Notes: a model not told the origin generated them from the letters alone. Numbered from the stretch's first letter, positions 34,801 to 43,204 are shown. The stretch is 64,000 nucleotides of DNA from Streptomyces sp. NBC_00510 (GCA_036013505.1 CP107851.1:3729501-3793500); one strand, 5' to 3'. Translations and numbers: made by a program.

Positions 34801-34999
34801 CGTATGCGCAGGCGTGTGCCGCCCGGAGTGGCCGTATGACGGAGTCTGTGGACAGTATGTGGACAGGATCTTGGAGCGTTCACCAAGGTCAGCCGCCACA
34901 TTCGACGGACCGTTACCCATGCCCGGCAGGTCCCACGGGCGCCGGCCGCTCCGTTCCCTCCCCGGATGGTGCTGGGCTTCGCGGACGCCGGTCCCTGGG

Positions 35000-35629
35000 T
35001 CAAGACTTGGGGAAGCGAACGCTGTCACGGGCTTCCTGATGCGTCTGGCTCGCTGCCTGCTCGTCTGCCGCGGGAGCGTCGGTTGCGACGTTAACGACAT
35101 GGTCGTCGTCGCTGATGATGCGAATGAAACCAACCCAGTCGGCGACAGCGGGATTGGTGACACGAGCATCGAGGACCGCATGGCCATTCACCGTGCTCTT
35201 CTTGATGTTGGTCGCCTTGAGGTCGTCGTCGGGATAGTCGTTGTTGGCGTTCAGGAGGAACTGAAGCTGCAAGTCCAGGCCAGCCGACAAGGTAGGCCCG
35301 TCATTAACGGTGATGGATGTGGTTTCGTCGGCGGTAGTCACCGAATACGAGCGAGCGGCGTAAGTAATGTCGTCTTCGACGATCTCCTCCTTCGTGGCCT
35401 TTCCGGGAAGTTTGAAAGTGATGCCAGTGGGGGAATCCGTGGTCTTCGCCCATTTCGCAGCATTGGCCTGGTCCTGATCGCCCTTTTCGGCCACCGCCAC
35501 TGCCTCGATGCCGGCGGATGACGGCGCCGGGGCGGCGAAGGCACTGGCGGGAAGCAGCACGCCTCCTGCAGCTAGGGAAGTCGCGCCGGCAACCATCAGA
35601 AAGCGCTGCGTTGACGAGAGGCGAGCCAT
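35000..35629 (-). CDS. Secreted protein of unknown function
   Basis: This is a 209-residue exported protein. A Sec signal peptide (LMVAGATSLAAGGVLLPASAFA, cut before APAP at about residue 34) is clear, with no lipobox Cys. The mature part is acidic and lacks cysteines; I do not recognise a family. ATG 35629 has AAGGAG 8 nt upstream. The frame continues upstream but without homology. It has lower GC than the core genes, and it is the first gene inside the accessory region after tRNA-Arg. Confidence 0.8.
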   Translation of the reverse strand: MARLSSTQRFLMVAGATSLAAGGVLLPASAFAAPAPSSAGIEAVAVAEKGDQDQANAAKWAKTTDSPTGITFKLPGKATKEEIVEDDITYAARSYSVTTADETTSITVNDGPTLSAGLDLQLQFLLNANNDYPDDDLKATNIKKSTVNGHAVLDARVTNPAVADWVGFIRIISDDDHVVNVATDAPAADEQAASQTHQEARDSVRFPKS

Positions 35630-35903
35630 GAGAATCACTCCTTGCGAGACATGGGGAACAGGTGTGTGTCGGACGGCCCTGGCAATTCGCGGACCTTTTC
35701 GCGGCGGGCCCATATCCCGCCGTACCGCCTGACTCACTTCCGGGTGACGCAGGCACCCAACTGCTCTGCGTGAACCCATGTTCCATTCAAGGTTCAATGC
35801 GGAATCACGTCATGTTCCGAGATTGCGTGACACGAGAACTCGGGACTTGCCAGAAGGCAGCGTCCCTGATAGTCGAGCAAGCAGTGGGCCCTTTACGGCC
35901 CGG

Positions 35904-36755
35904 TCATGCGGCCAGTGTCGCCAGCGTCCACTCAGGTGCGGCAAGGATCGAGAAGTGGCCCTGGCCGGGATGGATGTGAAGGCGTGCGCCCGGAATCACC
36001 GCGGCGAAGCGGCGGGCGTGCTGGAGCGGGACGGTGGTGTCCGCGTCCCCGTGGTGGATCGACGTAGGCACCCTGATCGATTCGAGGTCGAAACCCCAGG
36101 GCCGGGTCAGCAGGCGCAGATCCTGTGCGACCCCCCAACTGCCTCGGTGGAACGCCCGCAGGTAGTTGGCCACGAAGGCCGCGCGTGCGTCCGGCTCGGC
36201 GAGGGCACGCCGGTCGCCGGCGGGCATCTCGCTGGTCGCCAGGCGAAGGAACAGCCCTGGTGTCCGGCGCGCCAGCGTGGCCAGGCGGCCCAGAAACCAG
36301 CCACCGAAGGCCGGAGCGTGCCGGGCGATCGGCAAGGACGCGCGCTGCCCGGCAGCCATCCCGCGGGTGGGCCAGTTGGGCGGCCCAAGTGGCGCGATGA
36401 GCAGCAGGCTGTGGACGCGGTCGGGCAGCTCGGACGCGCAGGCCGCCGCGAACGCTCCGCCGCCCGAGACGCCGAGCAGCGCCACCGAGCCGACTTCCAA
36501 AGCGTCCAGCACCGAGGCGGCTTCCGCAGCCCAGTCCACGACCTGCGTCAGGCGACAGGCGTCGGTGCCACCGATGCCGGGGCGATCCGGGGCGATGAGG
36601 CGCAGACCGAGCGTGCGGGCCGCGCCCGCCAAGGCGTACACGGTCGACCCGGAGTCGGCCAACCCGTGGCAGAACAGCACCGCGGGCGCGTCCGGCTCCC
36701 CCACCACCTCGACCGATATCACGCCGCCGTCGGCTCGACGCAGCTCCAGCCTCAT
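35904..36755 (-). CDS. Alpha/beta hydrolase
   Basis: This 283-residue hydrolase has the oxyanion motif FCHGLADSGST, the nucleophile elbow GVSGGG, the acid DADTTVP and the catalytic His in GQGHFSI. No signal peptide is seen, so it is cytoplasmic. The substrate is unknown; the cap region rich in Arg and Leu resembles esterase/epoxide-hydrolase-like enzymes. The start at 36755 has GGGAG 5 nt upstream and is preferred over the ATG at 36767, whose spacing is too short. Confidence 0.88.
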   Translation of the reverse strand: MRLELRRADGGVISVEVVGEPDAPAVLFCHGLADSGSTVYALAGAARTLGLRLIAPDRPGIGGTDACRLTQVVDWAAEAASVLDALEVGSVALLGVSGGGAFAAACASELPDRVHSLLLIAPLGPPNWPTRGMAAGQRASLPIARHAPAFGGWFLGRLATLARRTPGLFLRLATSEMPAGDRRALAEPDARAAFVANYLRAFHRGSWGVAQDLRLLTRPWGFDLESIRVPTSIHHGDADTTVPLQHARRFAAVIPGARLHIHPGQGHFSILAAPEWTLATLAA

Positions 36756-36850
36756 ACCGTCTCCCATGACCTTGATCTGAGAGCTGCCTGCGCACAGGTC
36801 ATCGGCCCCTTGCAGGGGGCCCGGCGGATCCCTCGCCGGACTTCACCACG

Positions 36851-37642
36851 TCACTTACCCCAGTACTTGCTCAGCTGACCTTCCATGAATGGGTGGGGAC
36901 TCGCACTCACTTCGCCGGCGAAGGGATGCTCAAGTACGAGGACGAGGGTGAGGCTCAGGCCTACCAGCAACGCGATCGACCCTACGAAAAGCAGCTGCAC
37001 CTTGAGGTTCGCCACCCCGTAAAGCAAGGTGATCAGCATGACGACCAACGCTCCCCCGTAAGTGAGAACCTCCAAGAGCGGGGGCAGATGTTGCGTTGCG
37101 GCCAGGATGCGGGTTCTGCGCTGTGCGGTCACATCGTTCAGTCGCTCCACCGACGCGCTGTAGAAGGCCTCTTCGGAAGCGTTTTTAGGATCGTAATCCT
37201 GGAGGGCTGTATACAACGCCTCAACCTTACCTGATGTCGCGCTGAGGCTATTCTTTCCCTCGCGCATCAGCGGCCATGCATCCTCCACGATGGCGTGGAC
37301 GTAGTTCCCGATCGCACGGTCCAATTTTTGCCGCACATCGTCTGGAAAACCGTGGGCGTTGCGGGAGATCACAGCGAGATCTGTTGCCTCCGAGGTCACC
37401 ACTGCTTGAACTTGCTCAAGATCGGTCCACAAGGTCACGATGACGAAAGCCAGGACGATTCCGTAGATGGCTCCGAACAGTTCAAGTACCGTGCGCGACA
37501 CATCATTGGTCACGCCATTGCTCAACTCGGGAAAAACACGGCGCGCCACCAAGCAAGCGGCGAGCGACAAAACAACAACGCCGCCAACGATGAGGATCGC
37601 AAGGCTGGCCGTGTCCAGGTTGTTGAGTAGCCAAAGTCCCAC
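36851..37642 (-). CDS. DUF4239 membrane protein (bestrophin-like)
   Basis: This 263-residue protein has two N-terminal membrane helices (about 13-35 and 52-70), a long helical cytoplasmic region, and two C-terminal helices (about 190-212 and 214-236). This layout is typical of DUF4239, which is distantly related to bestrophin channels. Base composition is clearly lower in GC than the flanking core, suggesting transfer. GTG 37642 follows a TAGAGT element by 7 nt and has no ribosome binding site. Confidence 0.82.
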   Translation of the reverse strand: MGLWLLNNLDTASLAILIVGGVVVLSLAACLVARRVFPELSNGVTNDVSRTVLELFGAIYGIVLAFVIVTLWTDLEQVQAVVTSEATDLAVISRNAHGFPDDVRQKLDRAIGNYVHAIVEDAWPLMREGKNSLSATSGKVEALYTALQDYDPKNASEEAFYSASVERLNDVTAQRRTRILAATQHLPPLLEVLTYGGALVVMLITLLYGVANLKVQLLFVGSIALLVGLSLTLVLVLEHPFAGEVSASPHPFMEGQLSKYWGK

Positions 37643-37649
37643 GCCGGCG

Positions 37650-37655
37650 ACTCTA
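37650..37655 (-). promoter_or_regulatory. putative -10 element, leaderless DUF4239 gene
   Basis: Minus-strand TAGAGT-N7-GTG. It touches the beginning of the IS5-type remnant on the other strand. Confidence 0.4.
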
Positions 37656-37657
37656 TC

Positions 37658-37774
37658 CAGCTCGCGGCCGCGTTCAGGGTCGGCACGACCAACGCCTACC
37701 GCTACATCACCGAGGTAGTCGAAGTACTGGCCGCGCCAGCCCCGACGCTCGCAGAAAGCAGCAGAAGGCCCTGG
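37658..37774 (+). pseudogene. IS5-family transposase, N-terminal fragment
   Basis: Plus-strand translation gives QLAAAFRVGTTNAYRYITEV followed by VEVLAAPAPTLAE, the helix-turn-helix end of an IS5-type (DDE_Tnp_4-like) transposase. Similarity stops near 37774. The start, catalytic domain and inverted repeats are not visible, so this is a fossil. No coding frame is convincing between here and the TetR stop at 37907. Confidence 0.65.
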
Positions 37775-37906
37775 GTCAACTCACCACGCATGACGGGTCG
37801 CCAGGCCGCTACGTGCCCCGCGAGTTGGTTAGCGTCTACCGACGCCACGGTCTTACCGATTTCGCGTTCACACTCTGGAACAAGAGGCTCGGGCTTCGTA
37901 TCAGGT

Positions 37907-38545
37907 TCACGCGACGTCGTCTGACGTTGTGTACGTCCGAAGATGCTCGACCGCGGCATACAGCGCGTCACGCAACGGTGCTACGCCGCGGGCGATCTGC
38001 GCGAGCAGGCTACCTCCCTGGTAGGCGGCGATCAGCATGTGTGCGAGTCGCGCCGGATCCGCCGACGCGTCGAGTCGTCCCTCATATTGCATCCGCTCGA
38101 GTCCCGCTCGGAAGATGTCTTGCCATTCGGCGAAGACGCGGGTGAGGTCGTCGCGGACATCCAGATCGGTCTTAACGATCTCGCTCGCGAGGGATCCGAG
38201 GCTGCAGCCGTTCTCGAACGGGCGACCGGAGACGACGTAGAAGTCCGCCCACTCCTGGTACGCCTCGATCGTGTCGAAGCCGGCGAACCGTTCGCTTCGG
38301 TGGAAGCCGAGCACGCTCTCGGCCTGCCAGTCGATGACGGCGCGCACCAGGCTTTCCTTGTTCGGGAAGTAGTGGCTCAGCTGCGAGCCGCTGACCCCCG
38401 CTGCTCTTCGCACCAGCTCGTTGTTCGTCGCGTGGACCCCCCGCTTGTAGATCAAGTCCGCGGCGTGCTCGAGGATGCGACCTCGCGTCGCCAGCCCCTT
38501 GCCGGTGCGCCCGCGAAGCTCACGCGATCCATCGTTCATCTGCAT
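37907..38545 (-). CDS. TetR-family transcriptional repressor
   Basis: This 212-residue regulator has an N-terminal TetR helix-turn-helix (RGRILEHAADLIYKRGVHA, then RRAAGVSGSQLSHYFPNKESL) at about 18-68. A ligand-binding C-terminal domain follows with QEWADFYVVSGRPFENGCSLGSL, seen in regulators of quinone/nitro-stress genes such as AcuR/YxaF-like TetRs. It is divergent from the CMD/nitroreductase genes, with three palindromic operators between. Its own promoter -10 (TAGGCT) lies 6 nt upstream of ATG 38545, so it is probably leaderless and autoregulated. Confidence 0.92.
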   Translation of the reverse strand: MQMNDGSRELRGRTGKGLATRGRILEHAADLIYKRGVHATNNELVRRAAGVSGSQLSHYFPNKESLVRAVIDWQAESVLGFHRSERFAGFDTIEAYQEWADFYVVSGRPFENGCSLGSLASEIVKTDLDVRDDLTRVFAEWQDIFRAGLERMQYEGRLDASADPARLAHMLIAAYQGGSLLAQIARGVAPLRDALYAAVEHLRTYTTSDDVA

Positions 38546-38551
38546 GTCACC

Positions 38552-38557
38552 AGCCTA
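38552..38557 (-). promoter_or_regulatory. putative -10 element, leaderless tetR
   Basis: Minus-strand TAGGCT-N6-ATG. The expected -35 position (about 38575-38580) falls inside operator 1. Confidence 0.55.
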
Positions 38558-38567
38558 TCCCGCAGAT

Positions 38568-38583
38568 TGGGCTCGGCGGCCCA
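38568..38583. promoter_or_regulatory. TetR operator 1
   Basis: TGGGCTCGGCGGCCCA is a near-perfect palindrome (TGGGCT-N4-GGCCCA). It covers the predicted -35 of the repressor gene. Confidence 0.75.
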
Positions 38584-38597
38584 ACACGACCACGGAT

Positions 38598-38613
38598 TGG
38601 GCTTGACAGCCCA
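38598..38613. promoter_or_regulatory. TetR operator 2
   Basis: TGGGCTTGACAGCCCA is a perfect TGGGCT-N4-AGCCCA palindrome, starting 30 bp after operator 1. It contains TTGACA (38603-38608), a candidate -35 for the rightward CMD promoter. Confidence 0.8.
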
Positions 38614-38636
38614 TTCCGCGTCGGGTTGACTCTAAG

Positions 38637-38652
38637 TGGGCTGAGCAGCCCA
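38637..38652. promoter_or_regulatory. TetR operator 3
   Basis: TGGGCTGAGCAGCCCA is a perfect TGGGCT-N4-AGCCCA palindrome, starting 39 bp after operator 2 and 29 bp before the CMD start codon. Confidence 0.8.
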
Positions 38653-38680
38653 GACTGATACCGCCCGGAGGGCCACCACC

Positions 38681-39214
38681 ATGTCTCGTCTCACCACGCC
38701 AGAGCTCACCGACATCGACGTCAAGACGCAGGGCACGCTCGACGCCATCGCCAAGCAGTTCGGCTTCGCTCCGGGCATGTTCGCCACGCTCGCCGGCAAC
38801 CCGACCGTCCTCGAGATCGTGATGGGCCTGCAGGGCAGCATCGCGAAGCTCCTCGACGCGAAGACCCGCCACACGATCGCGCTGGCCACGTCCCACTCCA
38901 ACAACTGCGACTACTGCTCGGCGCTGCACGGATACATCTCCGCGAACCTCGGAGGCATGTCCACCGAGGAGATCGAGCTGGCCCGCACCGGCGGCTCCAC
39001 CGATCCCAAGCGTGCCGCCGTCGCTCGCTTCTCCCAGCAGGTGATCGAGACCCGTGGTCAGGTGGGCGACGAGGCCATCGCCGCGGTTCGCGAGGCCGGG
39101 TACACGGACCCCGAGATCCAGGCAATCGTCACCGTCGTGGTCGTCACGCTGCTCACGAACTACCTCAACAACGTCAACGACACCGTCGTCGACATCCCCG
39201 GTGCGGGCGCGTGA
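38681..39214 (+). CDS. Carboxymuconolactone decarboxylase (CMD)/AhpD-like protein
   Basis: This 177-residue protein has the AhpD-type redox motif C76-x-x-C79-x-x-x-H83 in NNCDYCSALHGY, so it is more likely a peroxidase/disulfide reductase than a decarboxylase. The alpha-helical CMD repeat spans about 40-125. GGAGG is 8 nt before the ATG. Control by the divergent TetR through operators 2 and 3 is inferred. Its stop overlaps, by GTGA, a vestigial reading frame. The nitroreductase follows 135 bp further on. Confidence 0.92.
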   Translation: MSRLTTPELTDIDVKTQGTLDAIAKQFGFAPGMFATLAGNPTVLEIVMGLQGSIAKLLDAKTRHTIALATSHSNNCDYCSALHGYISANLGGMSTEEIELARTGGSTDPKRAAVARFSQQVIETRGQVGDEAIAAVREAGYTDPEIQAIVTVVVVTLLTNYLNNVNDTVVDIPGAGA

Positions 39215-39285
39215 CCAGCGACGTGGCGATTACGTCGACTGGCACGGAGGTCGCCCCAATGAAAGCGATGTTCACCACGTACTGA
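39211..39285 (+). pseudogene. Vestigial coupled gene, possible zinc-alcohol-dehydrogenase/quinone-reductase start
   Basis: A 24-codon frame starts with GTG overlapping the CMD stop (GTGA) and ends APMKAMFTTY-stop. A second start, ATG 39259, has GGAGG 8 nt upstream. MKAMxxTxY is a common opening of NADPH:quinone oxidoreductase/alcohol dehydrogenase proteins. The pattern suggests the remainder of a third operon gene was deleted. It could also be a real micro-peptide or chance. Confidence 0.35.
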
Positions 39286-39349
39286 CGTAAGGCCAACGCC
39301 CGGAAACCGCCTCCTGACCCGATCTCTCCGACAAGGAAACGAAAGCATC

Positions 39350-40000
39350 ATGGATCTCGACAATCTGATCACCAAGCACCTCACCCGCTACTTCGACCCG
39401 AACAAGAAGATCCCGGAGGAGACCTTCCAGCTCCTGTTGCGTTACCTGCGCACCTCGCCGACGACGATCAACATCCAGCCGAACCACTTCCATGTACTGG
39501 AGTCGCAGGCCGGCAAGGACAAGCTTGCGGAGGCTCTCGTCGGCCGCTTCGCGGACAACGCGGAGAAGGTGCGGAACGCGTCGCACGCGATCGTGTTCAC
39601 GACCCGCAAGACGATTCCCGACGAGCACTTGCAGGAGATCTTCGCGAAGGAGCGCGCGGACGGTCGCTTCGCGGACCCGGAGATCCAGAAGGGATGGGAG
39701 GCTGGAGCGTCCAACTTCGTGGAGATCCAGTCGGAGAACTATGGCGGCGACGTGCTCCACTGGCTGGAGAAGAACACGTACCTCGTGGTCGGCGCGACCA
39801 TGATGGCCGCCGCTTCTCTTGGAGTCGACGCCACCCCGCTGGAAGGGTTCGACCGCGCGACGATCGACGAAGCGTTCGGCCTCACCGACACCGACTTCAC
39901 CACGACGCTGCTCGTCGTGCTCGGGTACCCGGACGAGACGCGCGTCTCTCGCCAGCTGGTCTCGCGCTTCGACGCCGACAAGATCTTCACCCACATGTGA
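39350..40000 (+). CDS. NAD(P)H-dependent nitroreductase (NfsB-like)
   Basis: This 216-residue FMN enzyme of the oxygen-insensitive nitroreductase family starts with ITKHLTRYFDPNKKI. It has the FMN/substrate region RTSPTTINIQPNHFHVLE, the insertion helix with FAKERADGRFADPEIQKGWEAG, and the C-terminal GLTDTDFTTTLLVVLGYPDE. Such enzymes reduce nitroaromatics and quinones. The ATG has AAGGAA about 12 nt upstream. It is very probably co-transcribed with the CMD gene under the TetR operators. Confidence 0.92.
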   Translation: MDLDNLITKHLTRYFDPNKKIPEETFQLLLRYLRTSPTTINIQPNHFHVLESQAGKDKLAEALVGRFADNAEKVRNASHAIVFTTRKTIPDEHLQEIFAKERADGRFADPEIQKGWEAGASNFVEIQSENYGGDVLHWLEKNTYLVVGATMMAAASLGVDATPLEGFDRATIDEAFGLTDTDFTTTLLVVLGYPDETRVSRQLVSRFDADKIFTHM

Positions 40001-40020
40001 CGAACTGAGCGGGTGCGCGA

Positions 40021-40290
40021 TCGGCGCGCCTGAGCGCAAACGCGGGATCGTCCACACCATCCCCGAGAAGATCGGCCAACAACGGCACCGCCAAGCCCGT
40101 GGTCGCCACGGCGGCAGACCCCCGATGTTCGACCCGGAAACCTACCGCCGCCGCAACACCGTCGAACGGTGCTTCAACCAGCTCAAAAGGCTTCCTTGGG
40201 ATCACCACCCGATACGAGAAGACCGCCACCTCCTACGAGGCAGCAGTCACCCTCGCGTCGTTCTTGCTCTGCGCAAGATCGGTTTGAAGA
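40021..40290 (+). pseudogene. IS5-family transposase, C-terminal fragment with frameshift
   Basis: One frame reads PERKRGIVHTIPEKIGQQ and GGRPPMFDPETYRRRNTVER, then CFNQLK. The homologous continuation GFLGITTRYEKTATSYEAAV is in another frame from about 40190, so a frameshift separates them. RRRNTVER is the catalytic Glu region of IS5/IS4811-type transposases. There is no 5' part. Its C-terminus is of a different IS5 subgroup from the 37.7-kb fragment, so the two are probably separate elements. Confidence 0.75.
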
Positions 40291-40406
40291 CGGGCCGTAG
40301 TGCCGCAGGCCGTTCGTGCCGCCCGCGCCTTCAGGCAAGATGCGCAGCAGGACCATCAGGGTGATGCTGAAAGGAGAACGTCCATCCGATTGCAACAGGA
40401 GATCCC

Positions 40407-40637
40407 ATGATGGACGCAGCCAAGACTGAGCTGTACGCAATAGACCTGACTGATGCGGCGTGGGTTACTAGCAGCTACAGCAACAGGTGGGACAAGACGT
40501 GTGTGGAGGTCGCAGACCTCGGCGGCGGCGCGGTTGCGGTCCGCGATTCGCAGAACAGGGAGTTGCCGCCGCTCCGATTCACCGCAGAGGAGTGGGCCGC
40601 GTTTCGACTGGGCGTGCGTGACGGCGAATTCGGCTAG
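40407..40637 (+). CDS. DUF397 small protein, orphan
   Basis: This 76-residue protein has the DUF397 pattern W-x-x-S-S-Y-S-N (AAWVTSSYSNRWDKTCVEVAD) and AVRDSQNRELPPLRFTAEEW. In Streptomyces DUF397 proteins usually pair with an XRE-type regulator, for example BldB-like/WhiJ-type modules. No such regulator is adjacent here, so it may be what is left of a pair. GGAG lies 5 nt upstream of ATG 40407. Confidence 0.82.
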   Translation: MMDAAKTELYAIDLTDAAWVTSSYSNRWDKTCVEVADLGGGAVAVRDSQNRELPPLRFTAEEWAAFRLGVRDGEFG

Positions 40638-40732
40638 AGATCGCCGTCGGCAGCCAGGACCGCCGGTTCTACCCGAGAACCCCTTCGGCAACCGCCTCAA
40701 GTTCCGAGAGCCCAAGGCATCCTGAGACGGCG

Positions 40733-40765
40733 GCGGCGCCGGACCCTACCCGGGGCCGGCGCCGC
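40733..40765. terminator. stem-loop between convergent DUF397 and LAETG genes
   Basis: GCGGCGCCGG (40733-40742) pairs with CCGGCGCCGC (40756-40765) around a 13-nt loop. Confidence 0.7.
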
Positions 40766-40786
40766 GTGACGGCAATGTGCGGTCGA

Positions 40787-41515
40787 TCAGTGCTGTGCGG
40801 CGCCCTTGCGGCGGCGCAGCACCAGCACGGCACCCGCACCCAGCAGCAGCAGCGCGGCGAGGGCGATGCCACCGACCTGGGCGCCGGTCTCGGCGAGCCC
40901 GCCGCTTTCCGTGCCGGAGGAGTCGGAAGCGGACGGGGCGACGGTCGCGGAGGGGGAGCCGTTCGGCTGCTCACCGCCCGCCGGGCCGGAGGCCGACGGC
41001 GACGCGGAGCCCGAGGGTGAGCCGCTCGGCTGCTCACCGCCTTCCGGAGCGGAGGCGGACGGCGACGCAGAGCCGGAGGGCTCCGTCCCGCCGCCGTTGC
41101 CCTCGTCCTTGCAGTCGACCCAGAAGACCTTGTGCTTGGCGCGGCCGTGCTCTCCGTCGAAGTTCCAGAAGAGCTTGTAGTGGCCGTCCGCGAGCGCGAG
41201 GTTTTCGGTGCGCTCGTGGCCGGAGCCGTCGAGGGTCAGCGAGCCGGACTTCACCGTCTCGCCCTTCTGACCGTCGGTCGGCGACCACCGCTCGATGGAC
41301 CAGTCGGCCTTCTGGGCTCCGTCGAACTGGAAGCCGTCGAGGTAGAAAGTGCAGACATGCGGCTCGTTGTTGTGCAGCTCCTCGCCGGTCTTCGCGTCGT
41401 GGATCTTCACATTGCCGTTGTCGCCGGGGGCGTTGTGGGCGAGGGCGGCGGGCGCAAACAGCAGGGATGCTGCCAGGGCCGCCGTCGCCGCGCCTGCCGT
41501 AGAAAGGGCGCGCAT
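40787..41515 (-). CDS. Sortase-anchored surface protein, LAETG motif
   Basis: This 242-residue secreted protein has a signal peptide (1-26, ending APAALA-HNAPG). The folded domain to about 135 has two cysteines (C55, C135) that may form a disulfide. A Ser/Pro/Gly-rich spacer with repeats of GGEQPSGSPSGSASPSAS type follows, then LAETG at 207-211, a membrane helix and the basic tail RRRKG. LAxTG is the class E sortase signal of Streptomyces. No sortase is nearby, so a chromosomal sortase must serve. Domain function unknown. Confidence 0.9.
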   Translation of the reverse strand: MRALSTAGAATAALAASLLFAPAALAHNAPGDNGNVKIHDAKTGEELHNNEPHVCTFYLDGFQFDGAQKADWSIERWSPTDGQKGETVKSGSLTLDGSGHERTENLALADGHYKLFWNFDGEHGRAKHKVFWVDCKDEGNGGGTEPSGSASPSASAPEGGEQPSGSPSGSASPSASGPAGGEQPNGSPSATVAPSASDSSGTESGGLAETGAQVGGIALAALLLLGAGAVLVLRRRKGAAQH

Positions 41516-41739
41516 GGGCGTACCACCTGTGGGGTTGTGAAACGGAATGCGGGGGGAGGCGGCCAGGCTTCACCTCTCCGACCTGCACGTCAAGGAATGG
41601 TTGACCTCATTAGTCGGACTACGTCACAACTACCCCATAGGTCCGACATAACAATTACGCCACACCGTTCACGTTTGAAGAAGCGCCTAGCACACGGCCA
41701 GCGGTACGCGATCGGTGCGCGGCAGGAGCGCACCGTCGG

Positions 41740-43001
41740 TCACTCGTACTCGCGCAGCAAGTCCTCGATACGGCGATTTGCCACCTCCTGCCGCCCGTCG
41801 ATGCACTTCGCGTACCGACTCAGCAGCACCTCCACGCTGTTGCCCGCCCGTTCGGCAACCTCGGTGGCGTCCACGCCGGCGTTGAGCCACGTCGACAGGG
41901 CCGAGTGCCGCAGGTCGTACGGGCGGCGCGCGAGGGGCGATACGACCACCGCCGGCGGCAGCGCCAGCAGCCGTGCCTCCTGCCAGGCCCGGTAATAGGA
42001 GGACGAGGACACCACTCCCCCGCCCTCGCTGAAGAACAGACGCCCGTCACCAGCCGTCCCGAAGGTGTCGAGGTGTTCGCGGAAGATGGCCACCAGCTGC
42101 GGGGGAATCGGCACCCGCCGCACATCCTCAGCCGGCCGGTTCTTCAGCCCGCGGTCGTCGTGGCTCTCCCCCGAGTCAGTCCATTGCTTCCCGACGCTGG
42201 GGCGCGTCCGGTGAAGCAGAGCAGCCCCCACCCGGTGTCGGGAAGGGTGAGATCGGTATCGGCGAGACCGACCGCTTCGGCCGGACGCAGGCCACCGAAG
42301 CACATCGCGGCGAACAGGCCGACCAGGCGCCGGCCACGAGCGCGGCGGTAGCCGCCGACGTAGGACACGGCGCACAGCAGGGAACGGGCTTGGTGAGGGT
42401 TGGCGACGACCCGAGGATCCACCTCGCTGGAGACCTTGGGCTTTTGCCACCGCACGCCACCGAGCGGATTCTCGGAAAACTCGTCCAGGTTGACCGCGTA
42501 GTGCATGGCGTTGACGAGCGTCCGTCGCTTCCGACGCACAGTCTCGGCAGCCGCGGCAGTACCGTCCAATTTGATCTTGAGGGCATCGAGCACGGCACGA
42601 CCGATCACCGGGTCACCGAGATCTGCCAGCGGACGTGATGCCTTGGACACCCAATGCAGCACGTTGGCGATCTCCGGAGGCAGTTCCCGATCACTCGGCC
42701 CCGGCAGGACGAAGGCCCAGTTCCGCAGAGCCTTGCGGATCAGTTCCTCCGGCGGCCGGCCGAGACGCTCGTCCAGGAGCGCCACGGTGACCGCCGCCAG
42801 GGATTCATTAATCCCGACGCGCGGGTTCGGCGCGGCATGCGGCCACTTCATAGCCAGGTACTTGAGCGCGAAGTCGTACCAGGTCAGCGTGGCCTTCTTC
42901 TCCGCCATGGACTCAGGGAGACCGCTACCGGAGTCGAACTCTTCACCGTCGTGGGCTGCCCGCAGGACCTTGGAGCGGAAATTGTCGGCCTGCTCGTACT
43001 T
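41740..43001 (-). pseudogene. Tyrosine integrase of an integrative element, truncated and frameshifted
   Basis: Homology to Streptomyces phage/ICE integrases begins around 43001 (KYEQADNFRSKVLRAAHDGE, then KWPHAAPNP). It continues through the catalytic Arg region GLRPAEAVGL. The frame then shifts near 42210 (GWGLL to LLHRTRPSVG), and the rest carries HDDRGLKNRPAEDVRRVPIP, YDLRHSALSTWL, ERAGNSVEVLLSRYAK and the catalytic Tyr in SRYAK. The first 40-60 residues, which hold the arm-binding domain, are missing and replaced by unrelated sequence next to the IS30 remnant. It is thus inactive unless the frameshift is a sequencing error. Confidence 0.85.
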
Positions 43002-43204
43002 GCGCGCCCAAGCATGTGCCGACTGCCGCAACACCGCTATAACGTTTCGCGACCTCGACACCGGAGCGCCCGCGGCCACCTCCATGACCGCGTGATAACG
43101 CTGCTCGACTACGCACGACTCCACCAGCACGGCGCAGGCCCTCCCCATGCGCCGAACCAGACGCACACAGCCAAACCGAGCAAGCGGTGTCAGCCTCGGC
43201 GAGA

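Noticed and set aside
34712..35521. Plus-strand frame beginning in the tRNA
   Set aside because: The start MRRFESCRGH is a translation of the tRNA T arm; the remainder is antisense to the secreted protein gene.
37702..37971. 89-codon minus-strand frame between DUF4239 and TetR genes
   Set aside because: No ribosome binding site, no homology, and it is opposite the IS5-type remnant.
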